From assembly GCF_022605165.1 (NCBI RefSeq), contig NC_063068.1, forward strand, positions 2,914,001 to 2,978,000: 64,000 nt of DNA, written 5' to 3'. Of this stretch, positions 33,537 through 44,746 are shown in pieces (the first letter of the stretch is position 1; each line of letters starts with the position of its first letter). This DNA comes from Purpureocillium takamizusanense (taxonomy: Eukaryota > Ascomycota > Sordariomycetes > Hypocreales > Ophiocordycipitaceae). Below the pieces are notes generated by a model that was not told where the DNA came from, ran no database searches, and worked only from the letters and a program-made list of their open reading frames with translations. The position numbers and the translations under genes were made by a program.

Positions 33537-36500
33537 GACAAGAATCAAAGATCAGGACTAGTGCCGTCAGTTGTCAAGATGCTGGTCTGGCAATTATTGA
33601 AGCCTGAGATGTGCAATGAGACGTTGCCGAAGCTGTCTTGCTGCCGTTCCCATGGCATGAGCGGCTGCAGGGTAAGGTGGCCTCGCTGTGGAGTAGGCGG
33701 AGGTCATCATGGTGCATCATGATGTCAACGAGTCCTGAGACTCAACTCAATGCTAAAGTGCCCTCCAACTCCCCACGTTGCGCTAGGCGAGTGGGCAGCG
33801 ACCGGACCTGAGACATGCGGCCGATCCGTTGATTTTGCTTTTTCAAATCGAGACAGGCATCCAATGGCGTCCGCCTACTTAGATTCCGTTGCCGTGGCTG
33901 TTTGTTTACTTTCGCCATCACTAAGGTCTCGCCTTGCATACATCACCGTGGTGTTCGCCATGTCGAGGCTGATTGCCGTTGCGCCGCTGAGACAACTGAA
34001 CTGTGCCTGAGGAAGCGTTGATGAATGCAAGACGCATGGATGTAATGCAAGGAAGGGCGAGGGGGACGTCCGCGAAGAGGGCGAAGCGCTCCTTCCGTGT
34101 AAGCTGAGGTGGCACCTGCCATCTGCCTCGATCAAGCAGCTAACGTCCTTGAATGGCATCGAGGGCGCGGCGCTCTTGCCATCCACAGATGGTGGAGGGC
34201 TGGTGGCTCCTGCTCAATCGATGGGAAGATATTGCTGCACGGGGCTGTTGAGGGTCATGAGTAGTCACGGCGCCAATTCGCGGACAAGGGAAAAAAAAAG
34301 GGACGCACGCACTGCGCGCATCGTGAGACTTTGCAGCTCCCGAGTCAGAGCCTTGCCAGCAAACCGAGCGTTGAGATCAACAGGGATCGCGCCTCAAACA
34401 GCCGATCGTCTGTCCCCCCCGGGGCCACCCGCTTACCAATGCTCTCAAACCCGCAGCGCGACGAGGCACGGAGTCTAGCAGCCCCAATGCGGTTACGGTT
34501 GCGGTACGCTGATGCCCGATTCGAAAAGCCGACTGCTATTACCAAGTACGACGGCAGGTTGTCCACCCCGTTACGGCTTCGCCGTGTGTCACAGTTTCAG
34601 ATGCCCCTCCGGTAGTCAATTGAGTTCATCGGCGAACTGGTCCGGTAACACCAGTTGTCACTTCGCTTCGTCCCCAGCTTGCCCCGCATCCTAGCAACCG
34701 TGTTGGAGCCATGGTCGCGATGGAACAGCTACCTTGCACGCCGCTGTCTCAAGCCGTCCCGCTGACGTTGGGAGAATTAAGCTCCATGGTGAGATTTCGA
34801 TCGCAGGAGATACCCGACCGCAGGTCATCTGCATTGGCGAGTGGCTGCGCTAAATAATTAAAGTCAGGCGGCCCCCTCTTCAGAGAACGCGTCGAGCGCA
34901 GGACGCGTCGGCGAAATTGGCAGGACGGAACGTCAACATACACACAGACACACTCACACACACCCAAAAAAAAACAACAACAACAATCCATTCGTCGTCT
35001 GGGCTTGGATTGCTGTCGGCGTCGTGAAGCTGGCAACATCTGGGTTGTGGCCGTGAGTCCTGGTCTGAATTTTGAGCCTCTCTGACTGACTCTGCAGAAA
35101 GAGACAGGCACCGGCATACAGTACGTGCATACAAAGTTGCCCGTTGCTCGTTGTGCGTGGTTCCCCCACCACCCCTGCATCTAGCTGCATCTTTGCTGCA
35201 GACCAAGAATAGCACCGCCGTGCCAGCGAATCGGACCCGCGGTTCGCTGGACCGTTTTGTGCACGAAGCCTGACTGACAGCAGCGACATGCCTGCACGAC
35301 AAGGGTCGCCTGGTGTTGGCGCTCGGTGCTCTTCACGGGGTACGCTTTCTCATAGCCCTGCGAAATCCTGAACACCAGGGGCTCTTTGCGACCTTTGGCA
35401 GCCAGTGCGAGTCAGTCAGCGCTTTTTCACACCAACGAAGTTACTATGTCGAGCTCTTGCAAGTGCGCTTCCGGCACCGTGCCTCGGCGGCGATACGACA
35501 GAGGCCACACACAACTAGTCGTTCATGCGCGGTAGGAACGGGACAGTCGAATCCATGCAGGTAAAACCAGTCTTACCCAAGCGGCTTGTTTACCTGTAAA
35601 CACCGGCTCCGAAATCTATATGCAACGTCATGTGCTGTCTCCGGAATGCCGCTCCGAGCCAAGGGAGGCGTATGCCCGGCAACGTGGTCTGGGGCGCCTG
35701 GGGGAAACACTCTTCGTCGAGGTATCGAGGTTTGGGTTCCCTTGTTGACTCGCCTCGGCGGTGTGTGTTTTTTTCGTTGCCGGCACTTCTTTCCATTATG
35801 TGATGCGGCATCAACCTGGAGGACCCCTCCCAAACAAATCATGGCAAACATTGCCCCTCTGTGGCGGCGTGTTCCCACCAACAACGCTCCATCACGGAAG
35901 AAAAATCCTGCGCCAGCTGGGGCGCGATGGCGTAATGTGCGATCCCCTCATCTCGTCAGCTCAATGGCGATGCGAGTGTGGCGTACCTGCGGCGTACAAA
36001 CTGCTTGCAGCACGGTGCATTATGGATGTCCTCAATCCCATCGGCGCCCATGAGCACCGCGGCCTTTTTTCGTCCTGCAGCATCATTCAGCCTCAGCACC
36101 GGCAGCATGATGCCACGACGCGCAACCTCGACGGCAACCAGGATCGGGACACCACTACGTCTTCCTTCCACACCCTCCTCCCCTGCCGGGCTGGTGGAGG
36201 CCATGAAGCCGTGCGGAACCCTGCCCTGGTCCCAGATTCAATGCAGCCCCGTCTCTCTCGTGCACCGGTTTCCTCCCCGCTCTCCGCCAAGGTGCCCGGC
36301 GCACCAACAAATGTCGCCGCTGACCCTCCTGCTCGGCGCACTACGGCCGTCTTGAGCCAGGCACAAGGATCACGGCACTCCTGGGAAGCACCATCGACTC
36401 GCCCGGCTGCCGCAACCACGCCGCAACTTCCTTGTCGCCGTAGGGCCTGGCAGCCGCTCATTCGACGGCCCCGACGCGTCCAGACAAGCGTAGCCCCAAC

Positions 36501-37545
36501 TTTCTTTCTTTCTTGTGTCGATAGATTACGTGCGTCGCGACGCGTGCAAAAGAGCCTACCGGGAGCAAGAGGGAAAAGAGATGACACAGGCAGGTTTCCC
36601 CCTCCCTCTCTCGCGTGCCATGCTCATAATGCCCGGCTCCCCCACGGGCACGGCACAAGCGACTCCTTCCCGTAGACCGTGGGTGTTGTCAATCTCTGAT
36701 GCATTCCACCGCCGAGGGGAAGCGGACAAGGCAACCTCAAGGCTCGTGCCCAGCGCCATGCTGCACGAACACACGAATGCAGTCAGTTGCTGAACCCTGC
36801 GCCCTCCTCTTTGCCCTGAAGCGCACCCTCGTTTGAAACACTCCTCCCAACCCTCCCCCACAAGTTGATCCAGACAAGGACCCATCCTCACAAGCCCCCC
36901 TTCCCCCAAACTCCCCGACGACCAGACCAGCCTCGAGGACACAAACAAGACAGAGGCAGCCTTTCTCTCTGTCTGTCTCTCTGGCTGTGTGTGTGTGTGT
37001 GTGCTTGTGCGTGTCAGTGAGTGCGAGAGAGGTGCCTTGGTACGTACTAAAGCGCACCACCTCGCAAACTCCCGGCGTGCCCAAGCGTCCGTCCTTCGCA
37101 ACCCGTCCGGCCTCTCAACGCCATACTCACCTCTCGTCGCTCGCTTTCTCGTTGCGCTCGCTCGCCTTCTGTCGTTACGTTATTACCACTTCTTGCCTCG
37201 TGATCGAGCCCACACCGCCCGCCCAATATCCGCGGAGCTCACCGTCAGTCCCGCCATCGCCAGCCGCAACGAAAACAATAAACAACGGCCCCCACTTGGG
37301 CAACAGCCAAATCCACAACTTAGGAAATAACAATTGACTCATATACTTACTCGATCGGTTGTTGTCAGTATTGCGGAAAAACCCTTCTACACAGTCGTTC
37401 GGATCCTCCTGCAAGGTCCCCGTCATCGTTTCTCGCAGCCATCTCACCGTTGCACCATTTACTGCTGGTTGCACTCGACGGTTTTGGCCTTCGGCGCATA
37501 GCCTCGTCGCATAGCTTTGTCTGCCGACAGGCCTTTGGCCCAGCC
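33537..37545. other. Four-kilobase intergenic region without a supported gene
   Basis: No recognisable domain was found on either strand. The longest frame, 35761-36675 (plus, 304 codons), overlaps open frames in other phases and has biased composition. The right end (36.9-37.5 kb) is pyrimidine-rich with CT and GT runs and probably forms the promoter and leader of the membrane-protein gene at 37546. An A/C-rich patch lies at 34940-34985. Confidence 0.45.
36986..37003. repeat. (TG)9 microsatellite
   Basis: Nine perfect TG dinucleotides within a CT/GT-rich leader region. Confidence 0.9.
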
Positions 37546-38901
37546 ATGGCTCGCAACAACAGTCTTTTCATCTTGAGCGGCACCTTGGCGGTGCTGCTTA
37601 CCATCATTGGCGTTGGTCTCCAAATCGCCGTTAGCGTTCGCCTCGACCACGAACAGAGGCCCATACCAAAGAGAGCGGCAGCGGTAGCCGCCACGTTCGA
37701 ATTCGTCGTTCTGGCTGTACTTGTATGGTTAGGGGTATCTCGACTCTTCTGGCCGAACAAGACTCTTTCCGGTCGACGTCTCATCATTGCCCTCGCCAGC
37801 CAAGTTGGCTCCTGTACCCTAGGCGCCGCCGCATCAGCCGCGTCTCTGGCTTCCCTTAGCAACTCGGCTGCTGGGGATGCCGCCAATGCAGAACTTGCAG
37901 CATGGGAGAGCAGCATGTTGGCTGGCTCCGGTGTGATCCTGGCACTTGCAATCATCTCTCAGTTGTCGTTCCTGGTCGTGCATTTCGTCTCGTCTAGAGG
38001 ACCCCTGTCCGGGAGCTCGTCGGATGCAGACGCAGAAAGCCACAGGAACCCCAACACCAGGGTCAAAGGCATTCGGTATAGCCAAACTAGTCCAACCGGC
38101 ACCAAGCAGGCGCCGGACGAGGTTTACGTTGAGCGCAAAAGCTCATCACCATCCACGGCGACTAAGTCGACGAGAGGTACCATTCGGTCAACCGTCTCTC
38201 ATGCCATCCGCCCCAGCTCGTCGACCAAGAGGCTGCTGTCTTTGAGAGAGAAGAGCCGCCTGGCATCACCGGAGTCGGCCCCCCGTAGGCGCAGCGCCGA
38301 CAACTCCTTCGACTCCTGGGACACGTCCTCGGTGGACACACACAATCGCCAAGTCGTGTTGGAGATGTCGTCTCCAACGATCAAGGCGCCTGGCGGCCTT
38401 GAGACGATCCCTGCTAGTCCGACGGCGGCCTACATGCTGGACGGCCAGGAGGCACCTTTGGAGCCGCCCCCGACTCTGCGCCGAAGCAGAAGCTACAGCG
38501 CCTCAACTCTTTCGCAGATGGAAGAAGCACGCAACAGTGACTCGAGCGAATTGCACATCCACCCACTTTTCCGGTCCGACTCGCCCACGCCCCCGCCCCT
38601 GGCCATGCCTGGGACCTCAGTCGTGGCGGCACCTCAGGCAGGGCAGGTGATTACTCGGAGAGAGAGCAGGCAGTCGCTGAAGCGCATGCGCAGCAGCAGC
38701 CTGCAGACGGGCCGCAGCCCGTTGAGTCGCCAGACAAGCCTCGAGAACGCCAGGTTGGGGAGACAAAGCGCATTGCCCGAGGAAGTCGAAGCGGCCAACC
38801 CTGGAAGAAAGATGACGCCTCCAGTTCCGGAGTGGCTGTTGAACCCTGGCATGCAAGCGAGCCTGCCGGTGACGGCCGGCGGCGGCGAGGCCGAAAGGTG
38901 A
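37546..38901 (+). CDS. Four-helix membrane protein with long Ser/Arg-rich tail, unknown function
   Basis: This single exon encodes 451 aa. Four hydrophobic segments are visible at about residues 6-30, 43-67, 79-103 and 123-148, with short loops. They are followed by a 300-residue hydrophilic tail rich in Ser, Arg and Pro. The tail has several basophilic phosphorylation-type sites (RRRSADNS, RRSRSYS, RRES, KRMRSSS) and a C-terminal PVPEWLLNPGM segment. I do not recognise the family; it resembles uncharacterised fungal plasma- or endomembrane proteins with regulated cytosolic tails. The frame is open upstream from 37450, but that region lacks an ATG; the first ATG is 37546. No introns are required. 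It stands alone, with large gaps on both sides. Confidence 0.8.
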   Translation: MARNNSLFILSGTLAVLLTIIGVGLQIAVSVRLDHEQRPIPKRAAAVAATFEFVVLAVLVWLGVSRLFWPNKTLSGRRLIIALASQVGSCTLGAAASAASLASLSNSAAGDAANAELAAWESSMLAGSGVILALAIISQLSFLVVHFVSSRGPLSGSSSDADAESHRNPNTRVKGIRYSQTSPTGTKQAPDEVYVERKSSSPSTATKSTRGTIRSTVSHAIRPSSSTKRLLSLREKSRLASPESAPRRRSADNSFDSWDTSSVDTHNRQVVLEMSSPTIKAPGGLETIPASPTAAYMLDGQEAPLEPPPTLRRSRSYSASTLSQMEEARNSDSSELHIHPLFRSDSPTPPPLAMPGTSVVAAPQAGQVITRRESRQSLKRMRSSSLQTGRSPLSRQTSLENARLGRQSALPEEVEAANPGRKMTPPVPEWLLNPGMQASLPVTAGGGEAER

Positions 38902-40266
38902 CGCAAGGCGGATGCGGCGAAATTCAACAACAAAGGGGGAGGACTGTATGACTGCGGAGCATGACCAGCGACTGATTTGTGATGACGACGATGCGTTACG
39001 ATTTATTTTGTTATGGAGACGGAATAGGACGGAACAAAAGTAAGGGCTGGAGGAGGTGTGAGGCTCTTGTGTGCGCGCAGACGAGCGGAGATGGGATACT
39101 ACTAACCTGGCTGTATGTACATGGGAGACGGGCAGCCTGGTCTGGCGCCGATGTGCTGTATATCCGACCTGTACTTCGTATATGGAGAAGACAAGCAACG
39201 CCGCAAGGCGCTTTTCATGAATATCGCACTCGACACGATCGCTGTAGGTGTGGTGTGACGTGCGGCTGGTGACGAGATGAGGGAGGGTTGGATTGGATGC
39301 TGGGCGCCATTGTTGGAAGTTGGAACGTCGAGGGAGCTTTGTATGACGCCATGTGACTTGCCATGTGAGCTGTGAGGTGCTTGTAGATAAAGTGTCTTGG
39401 GTAGGTCTTGCTGTACGACGCTGAGATGAAGGAAGGGCTGTGTAACGCATACTGCTTGGTAGTTGGTAGGTACGTAGTGGACCCGACAGGTGTAGGTGCA
39501 GATGCAGCACGAGAGCCGGCAGCAGCGCCCCCTTTCTTTGTTGGGCCGAACTCGAGGAGGTTGATGCAGGCAACCCTACCTACCCAGTACGCACCAGATG
39601 GCGACGGGAGGGTGAGCAGACCTGTGAATGGCTGCTTGAAGCCGTTGACGATGACGATGATGAAAGCCCAGCTGGTGGCCTCAGGGCTCTCCTGGCCCCG
39701 TCACTTTAGCTGTACTAGAGGTTAGTACAGCACGTACATGTTATGAGGCAATGGATAGAGGTCGCTGCGTCAGGTTGGCACAAAGGACTAACGTTACCAA
39801 CTTGTACCAAGGTACCTTAGTACTTGCTTGAAGTCGTGCCTCCATCGCCTCAGGCGCCCACCTACCCTAGTAGGCTGGATGGCTGGCGCTCTAGTGGGTC
39901 CCAGCCAGCCCAGGCAGTGACAGTGGTGATGAATCCAATGAGGTACTGATAACCCACCATACCCACCGCCTGGGCTGTCGAGTCGACGCGCCCGCCCGCT
40001 GGAGGCGCTGGCGCTGGAGGTTCCCGTCCCTCTCCAACCGCCCGACGTGGACGTGGGTTGTGCTCGACCCCACCCAAGAGCCTGACAACGACGACCATCC
40101 AGCCTCGACATCGACGCCAGCATTTTGCCTCCGTCATCTTTGCGCCTTCGCTTCCTTCAACAACCTCCCCCCCCCATCCACCTCTCGGATCCGACACATC
40201 CAGAGCGCCCACCGCCCACTCGTTGCTCGCATCGCAGCCGTCCAGCTGCACGAATCTCGATCCGCC
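38902..40266. other. Intergenic region upstream of RAD23
   Basis: About 1.4 kb with no supported gene. It contains one TACTTCGTA motif (39172-39180), a GGTACCTTAG element near 39810, and the RAD23 promoter on the right. Confidence 0.5.
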
Positions 40267-41918
40267 ATGAAGGTCACCTTCAGAGTAAGTTGCCAGGCCC
40301 CCAAACGTGCTGCTGGGGCGCGTGCCGCCACACCACATTACGCCATCCATGCCTTTGTCGCTAGGTGGTCGGGCTTGGGCTAACTGCCGCGGCTTGTGTA
40401 GGACTTGAAGCAGCAAAAGTTCACCCTCGAGGTCGAGCCCTCCGATCTGGTACGCTTACGCCCTTCCGCAAAAAACTGCTCTGCTTGTCTGTGCGCACGA
40501 TGCATCCTGGCTCCTTGAGCTCGCCACTGCTTCGCCCCGCGCGCCTTGGGGAGCTTGACGCTTACGAAACGAAACAGGTCTCTGCCGTCAAGGAAAAGAT
40601 CTCGCAAGAGAAGGGCTGGGACCCAAAGCACCAGAAGCTCATCTACTCCGGTAAGCTGCGTCACCCCGCGCGGTGCCTCAAGGAGCCATCCGCTGTCGGA
40701 GAGGCGTATGTTGGTGCTGACACGCTCACAGGCAAAATCTTGAAGGATGAGGAGACCGTTCAGTCCTACAACATCGAGGAGAAGGGCTTTGTGGTGTGCA
40801 TGGTGAACAAGGTGCGTTGTTATCCTGGCAAGACCTCATATTTCTGTTGCTAACGAGCTCTCCAGCCCAAGGAGAAGCCTGCCCCTCCAGCCCCCGCCGC
40901 TGCTCCCGCTCCTGTCGCCGCCGAGTCCTCTGAAGCGGCCCCCGTAACTCCCGCCCAGTCCTCTTCCACGAGACCTGCTTATATGGCCACGCCTCCCCCA
41001 ATACGCGCTGTCGTTCACGATAGCCCCCCTGCCAGCGGCGGCGATTCCTCTGGCCTGGCTATGGGTGCAGAGCGTGCGGAGGCCATCGCGAGCATGGAGG
41101 CGATGGGATTCGAGAGAAGCCAGATCGAGGCGGCTATGCGCGCTGCCTTCAACAACCCCGACCGTGCTGTGGAGTATCTGCTGAACGTGAGTGGCCTGAG
41201 AATGCTTTGGAACGTCAAGGTGATGTGTATCTGACCACTTGTTCAGGGAATTCCCGATAATATCCAGCAAGAGCAGCAGCAGCGGCGCGCTGCCGCTCCC
41301 ACTGCTGGCGATGCACCTGCGCAGACCGCACCTGCCCACGGCGGTCACGATGACGACGGAAGTGTCAACCTGTTCGATCTGGCGGCCCAACAGGGCGGCG
41401 GTGGTGCAACCCGAGGTAGCGGAGGCAACTCTGCGGCGGCAGCTGCCGCCGCCGCCGCCGCCACAGCAAATCAGGGTGGAGATCTTGGTAACTTGGATTT
41501 CCTCAGGCACAATGCACAGTTTCAGCAGCTGCGCCAGGTTGTCCAACAGCAGCCGCAGATGCTCGAGCCTATTCTGCAACAGCTCGGCGCCGGAAACCCC
41601 CAGCTGGCCCAGCTGATTGCGTCCAATCCGGACCAATTCCTGCAGCTGCTGGGTGAGGATGCGGAGGACGACGTTCCCCTGCCTCCTGGCGCGCAGGCTG
41701 TCTCGGTCACAGAGGAAGAGCGTGATGCGATTGAGCGGGTGAGTTGACGCGTCTCGGTCCTCGGTAGCTCTATTTGTGCTAACACCCATTAGTTATGTCG
41801 GCTCGGCTTTGACCGCGACCAGGCAATCCAGGCCTACTTTGCCTGCGACAAGAACGAGGAACTGGCCGCCAACTTTCTTTTTGACCAGCCGGAGGACGAT
41901 GAGCCGCCCACCAACTAA
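40267..41918 (+). CDS. RAD23: UV excision repair / proteasome shuttle protein RAD23
   Basis: Seven exons (40267-40284, 40402-40449, 40578-40650, 40732-40811, 40866-41186, 41247-41738, 41793-41918) give 385 aa. A ubiquitin-like domain spans 1-73 ([39 protein letters not shown]). After a Pro/Ala linker, UBA1 lies at about 142-180 ([25 protein letters not shown]). The XPC-binding domain is at about 262-317 ([21 protein letters not shown]) and UBA2 at the end ([31 protein letters not shown]). Rad23 stabilises Rad4/XPC in nucleotide excision repair and carries ubiquitinated substrates to the proteasome. Four introns interrupt the UBL coding region, and the first exon is only 18 bp. Intron 3 is 81 bp and stop-free in frame. 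Confidence 0.96.
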
Positions 41919-42430
41919 GGGAGCTGGTATGGAATGGTCTAGGATAGGGGTGCTGTGGGTTTGGCGTTACCTGCCAGCGCAGACGATGCCTATACGATAA
42001 GCAAATATGAAGGACGAGCCGGAATACCAGTCGTTGGGATCGGAGCGAGGAAAGTCGGATAACGTGCGTCCGCCGCCCGCAGACTGGTCGTTGACCAGGA
42101 AGGGCTGCACTCCCCGATGTGTAGGGGTGTCATCACATAGTCGACTGCGCGGATTGGCAGTCAAGCGCTGGTCCGGGCCCCGAAGTTGTCTGCCGCAGGA
42201 CAGTAGTAGTGCTGATATCAGTTTCACTCTGCGACCGTGCCCAACGTCTTGTCCCGTCTCGTGCTGCTATAATCGCCATGTTGCAATCATGTGTGGTTTG
42301 ACGTGTATTGCTTGTGCCTAATCTGCACACCTGTGGGAAAAGTCACATCCTCCAGTCCCACCTATATCGCTTTCCCGCTGGGTATATATTGTTGGTCCAT
42401 TCCTTCATCTCAAGGTGCAGCCATCACCGC
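41919..42430. other. Convergent 3' intergenic region
   Basis: This lies between the stops of RAD23 and BDP1. Presumably it holds the two 3' UTRs; nothing else is visible. Confidence 0.6.
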
Positions 42431-44167
42431 CTAGGCGTCTTGAGCGATGGGCTCGCCATTCAGCCCGTATCGGACGGCCTGCTTCCCTTTCTTCTTGCCC
42501 TTCCTCTTCTTGCCGGCCACCTCGTCGCCGTCCTCGTCCGCAAACAGCTCCTCCTTCTTCTTGCGCATGATTTCCTCCTGCTCGTCGGCGATGCGCTGCC
42601 GCTCCGCTTCATACCCTTCCTGGATCTTGCGCTGCTCCGCCTCGATGGTCTCAACAGATTCGTACTCGGCGCCCGTGAAGGCCTTGTACTCGGCAATGTC
42701 CATTTTGATCGTCTTCTCGCCAATGAGCGCCGCGTCGATGCGTTTGGGGTTGTGGCGCTCCTCGCGGTTGAACTTGAGCTTGACGTGGCGCCGCTGCTTG
42801 CCCGGGAACATCTTGGATATCATCTCGAATTCGGTGCCGAACATCCGTAGCCCGCGGTAGAACAGCTCGGTCTCCTGGTCTGTCCAAATGTTGGGGCCCC
42901 TGAGCTTCGACGTGTTCATGAATGAACTGCTAGTAATCAATCGAGTGAAGTCGTTCTCTTCAATCGTCTCCATGTCCTCTCCTGCCTGCGCCGCAGCCGC
43001 GCGTGCATGTCGGTCCATGACCAAAGAGCTTTGGTCGACAACAATCTGCCCGTCGACGATGCGGAACTGAGGGCCCGAGGTTGGTGCCGGAGTCGAGGAG
43101 CCACCCGGCGTGGCGCTCTTCTTCGTCCGTCCATCGGGTAGTGGGGATGCTGATGCTGACCCCTCCCCGTCTGCCTGTTCACTATCCTTGCCCAGTTTGA
43201 CCTTGATACGGGCCTGTCGCTCGCGCTCTCTTAATTCGTCGTGTCGGCTGAACTTTTTGCCAATGCGCAGGTCCTTGGTCAAGTCCGCCATTTTGAGCTG
43301 CTGTAAGTCCACCAGCTGGCTTTCCGCATCTTCTGGAGTGAGAGAGCGGGCTCTCCTCGGTCTGGGCTTCGCCTCCGAGCCGTCTCCTGTAGAAGAGCTG
43401 GCCTGGCGCTTCCTGGGTTTGGACGGTGCCGAGTCCCCGCTTTGTTGTGAAGCTTTACGTTGACGCTTCTTCGGTCTCGCGCTTTCGGTCTCGTCGCCGT
43501 CCGGCTCCTGTGTCGCGACGGCTGGAGTCCTCCCCTTTGGCGCCGCTTTTGTAGCAGGTTTCGGCGGTGGCGCGGGCTCAGACCGATCCTGTCGCGCACG
43601 GCCTTCAACATCCAACGTCGCAGCAGAAGTGGTTGTGACAGCGGGCAGCACGCTTTGTGGTTCCAGAGAGGGGTCTGCGGATACCCTTTGAAGGGTGTCA
43701 AATTTGGACTTAGATGTAGGTATAGGTGTTTGATCGACCGTGCCACGTCCTGTCTCGATAGAGGGCAATGGATGTTCCACTTCTAATGGCGTCTTGTCTG
43801 TTGGCGCGCCGGCCTGTTCTTGCCTATCCTGCGTCGTCTCCGCCGGTGGTTCTCGTTGAGGCCTCTCATGTGACTGTGATAGCGCTTTCGTAGCGACACC
43901 TGCTTCTTGGGAAGTTTTGGCCGACTCTCTGTCACTTTTTGAGGGCCGTTTCTGTTCTTCGGAGGATGTGTGTGGCTTGGGGGGCGGCAGCGACGAGGTC
44001 GTTTCGACGACCTCGGGGGTTTCGTTGGGCAAGGATTCGATCGCTGTATCAATAGAAGGCCGTCTCTCAGTGGGCTTTTGCGCGGACAAAGACGGGACAC
44101 GGGGCCGCGCGGAGGGGATCTTGGGCTTGAAGGCGGGCCCGCCTTTCTTCTTGAACATCGAACTCAT
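42431..44167 (-). CDS. BDP1: Transcription factor TFIIIB component B'' (BDP1)
   Basis: A single exon gives 578 aa. Residues 1-300 are low-complexity, Pro/Ser/Lys-rich (MSSMFKKKGGPAFKPK). A conserved charged block (LVDLQQLKMADLTKDLRIGKK) follows. The SANT/Myb-like domain lies at about 425-485 (IWTDQETELFYRGLRMFGTEFEMISKMFPGKQRRHVKLKFNREER). The C-terminus is a charged helix ending in basic KKRKGKKKGK. Bdp1 joins Brf1 and TBP in TFIIIB and is required for RNA polymerase III to open promoters of tRNA, 5S and U6 genes; the SANT domain contacts DNA and Brf1. The start is the ATG at 44167; the frame continues upstream, but only with a non-ATG codon. It diverges from BRE1 across 579 bp. Confidence 0.93.
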   Translation of the reverse strand: MSSMFKKKGGPAFKPKIPSARPRVPSLSAQKPTERRPSIDTAIESLPNETPEVVETTSSLPPPKPHTSSEEQKRPSKSDRESAKTSQEAGVATKALSQSHERPQREPPAETTQDRQEQAGAPTDKTPLEVEHPLPSIETGRGTVDQTPIPTSKSKFDTLQRVSADPSLEPQSVLPAVTTTSAATLDVEGRARQDRSEPAPPPKPATKAAPKGRTPAVATQEPDGDETESARPKKRQRKASQQSGDSAPSKPRKRQASSSTGDGSEAKPRPRRARSLTPEDAESQLVDLQQLKMADLTKDLRIGKKFSRHDELRERERQARIKVKLGKDSEQADGEGSASASPLPDGRTKKSATPGGSSTPAPTSGPQFRIVDGQIVVDQSSLVMDRHARAAAAQAGEDMETIEENDFTRLITSSSFMNTSKLRGPNIWTDQETELFYRGLRMFGTEFEMISKMFPGKQRRHVKLKFNREERHNPKRIDAALIGEKTIKMDIAEYKAFTGAEYESVETIEAEQRKIQEGYEAERQRIADEQEEIMRKKKEELFADEDGDEVAGKKRKGKKKGKQAVRYGLNGEPIAQDA

Positions 44168-44746
44168 GTTGGCGGGAGAAAAGTATATGAGCGAAGAGCG
44201 TATCTGGGTCACCCGGGGGGCATCGTGGGAGGAGGGCGAAGGCTGTGATGCGACGTAGAGGAGCAATACTCTTCAACGTAAGCAACGGCTGGGGCGCAAG
44301 TGGTAGGAGAGAAAGTTGAATCACCTGCAGCAAGTCGGCCGCTGGTCGAGTCTGAGTCTGCCCCACCAAGCGAGGATTAGCCGCGCCAGTCGTTGCACAA
44401 ATCGATAAGGGATTACCCAATGGGGAATAGCGTGAGCCTAGGCCTCTTTGGCGCTGCGCCCGTGCCTCTTGATTCGCGAGTCAACTTCGAAATTTCAACT
44501 CCTGGGAAACGAACGCCTCTTCTCCTCCCCCCATCATCATCACACCCACGCAATTCCGCGCGTTTCGCTGGCTGACAGCCTGCGCGACCGGCCTCGAATC
44601 GAAACGCGGCTACAAGGCCCTTTCGTAGCCGAGCCCTTCGCCCTGAGCTGCCCCTTGCATCGCGTCTGAGGTTCTACTGGACGCGCCCTCTCATGCCTGT
44701 TGCAACGTCACCAGCCGCCTCGCCTCGTCCGTCCACGCTTTCCAAG
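44168..44746. other. Divergent promoter region of BDP1 and BRE1
   Basis: The two start codons are 579 bp apart. An in-frame upstream ATG at 44693 would add 18 residues to BRE1. No other element stands out. Confidence 0.5.

Noticed and set aside
40836..41789. 317-codon minus-strand frame over RAD23
   Set aside because: Antisense to the UBA and XPC-binding exons, which are clearly conserved on the plus strand.
42308..42850. 180-codon plus-strand Leu-rich frame over the BDP1 3' end
   Set aside because: Reverse complement of the Lys/Glu-rich C-terminus of BDP1 naturally reads as Leu/Phe-rich; not a membrane protein.
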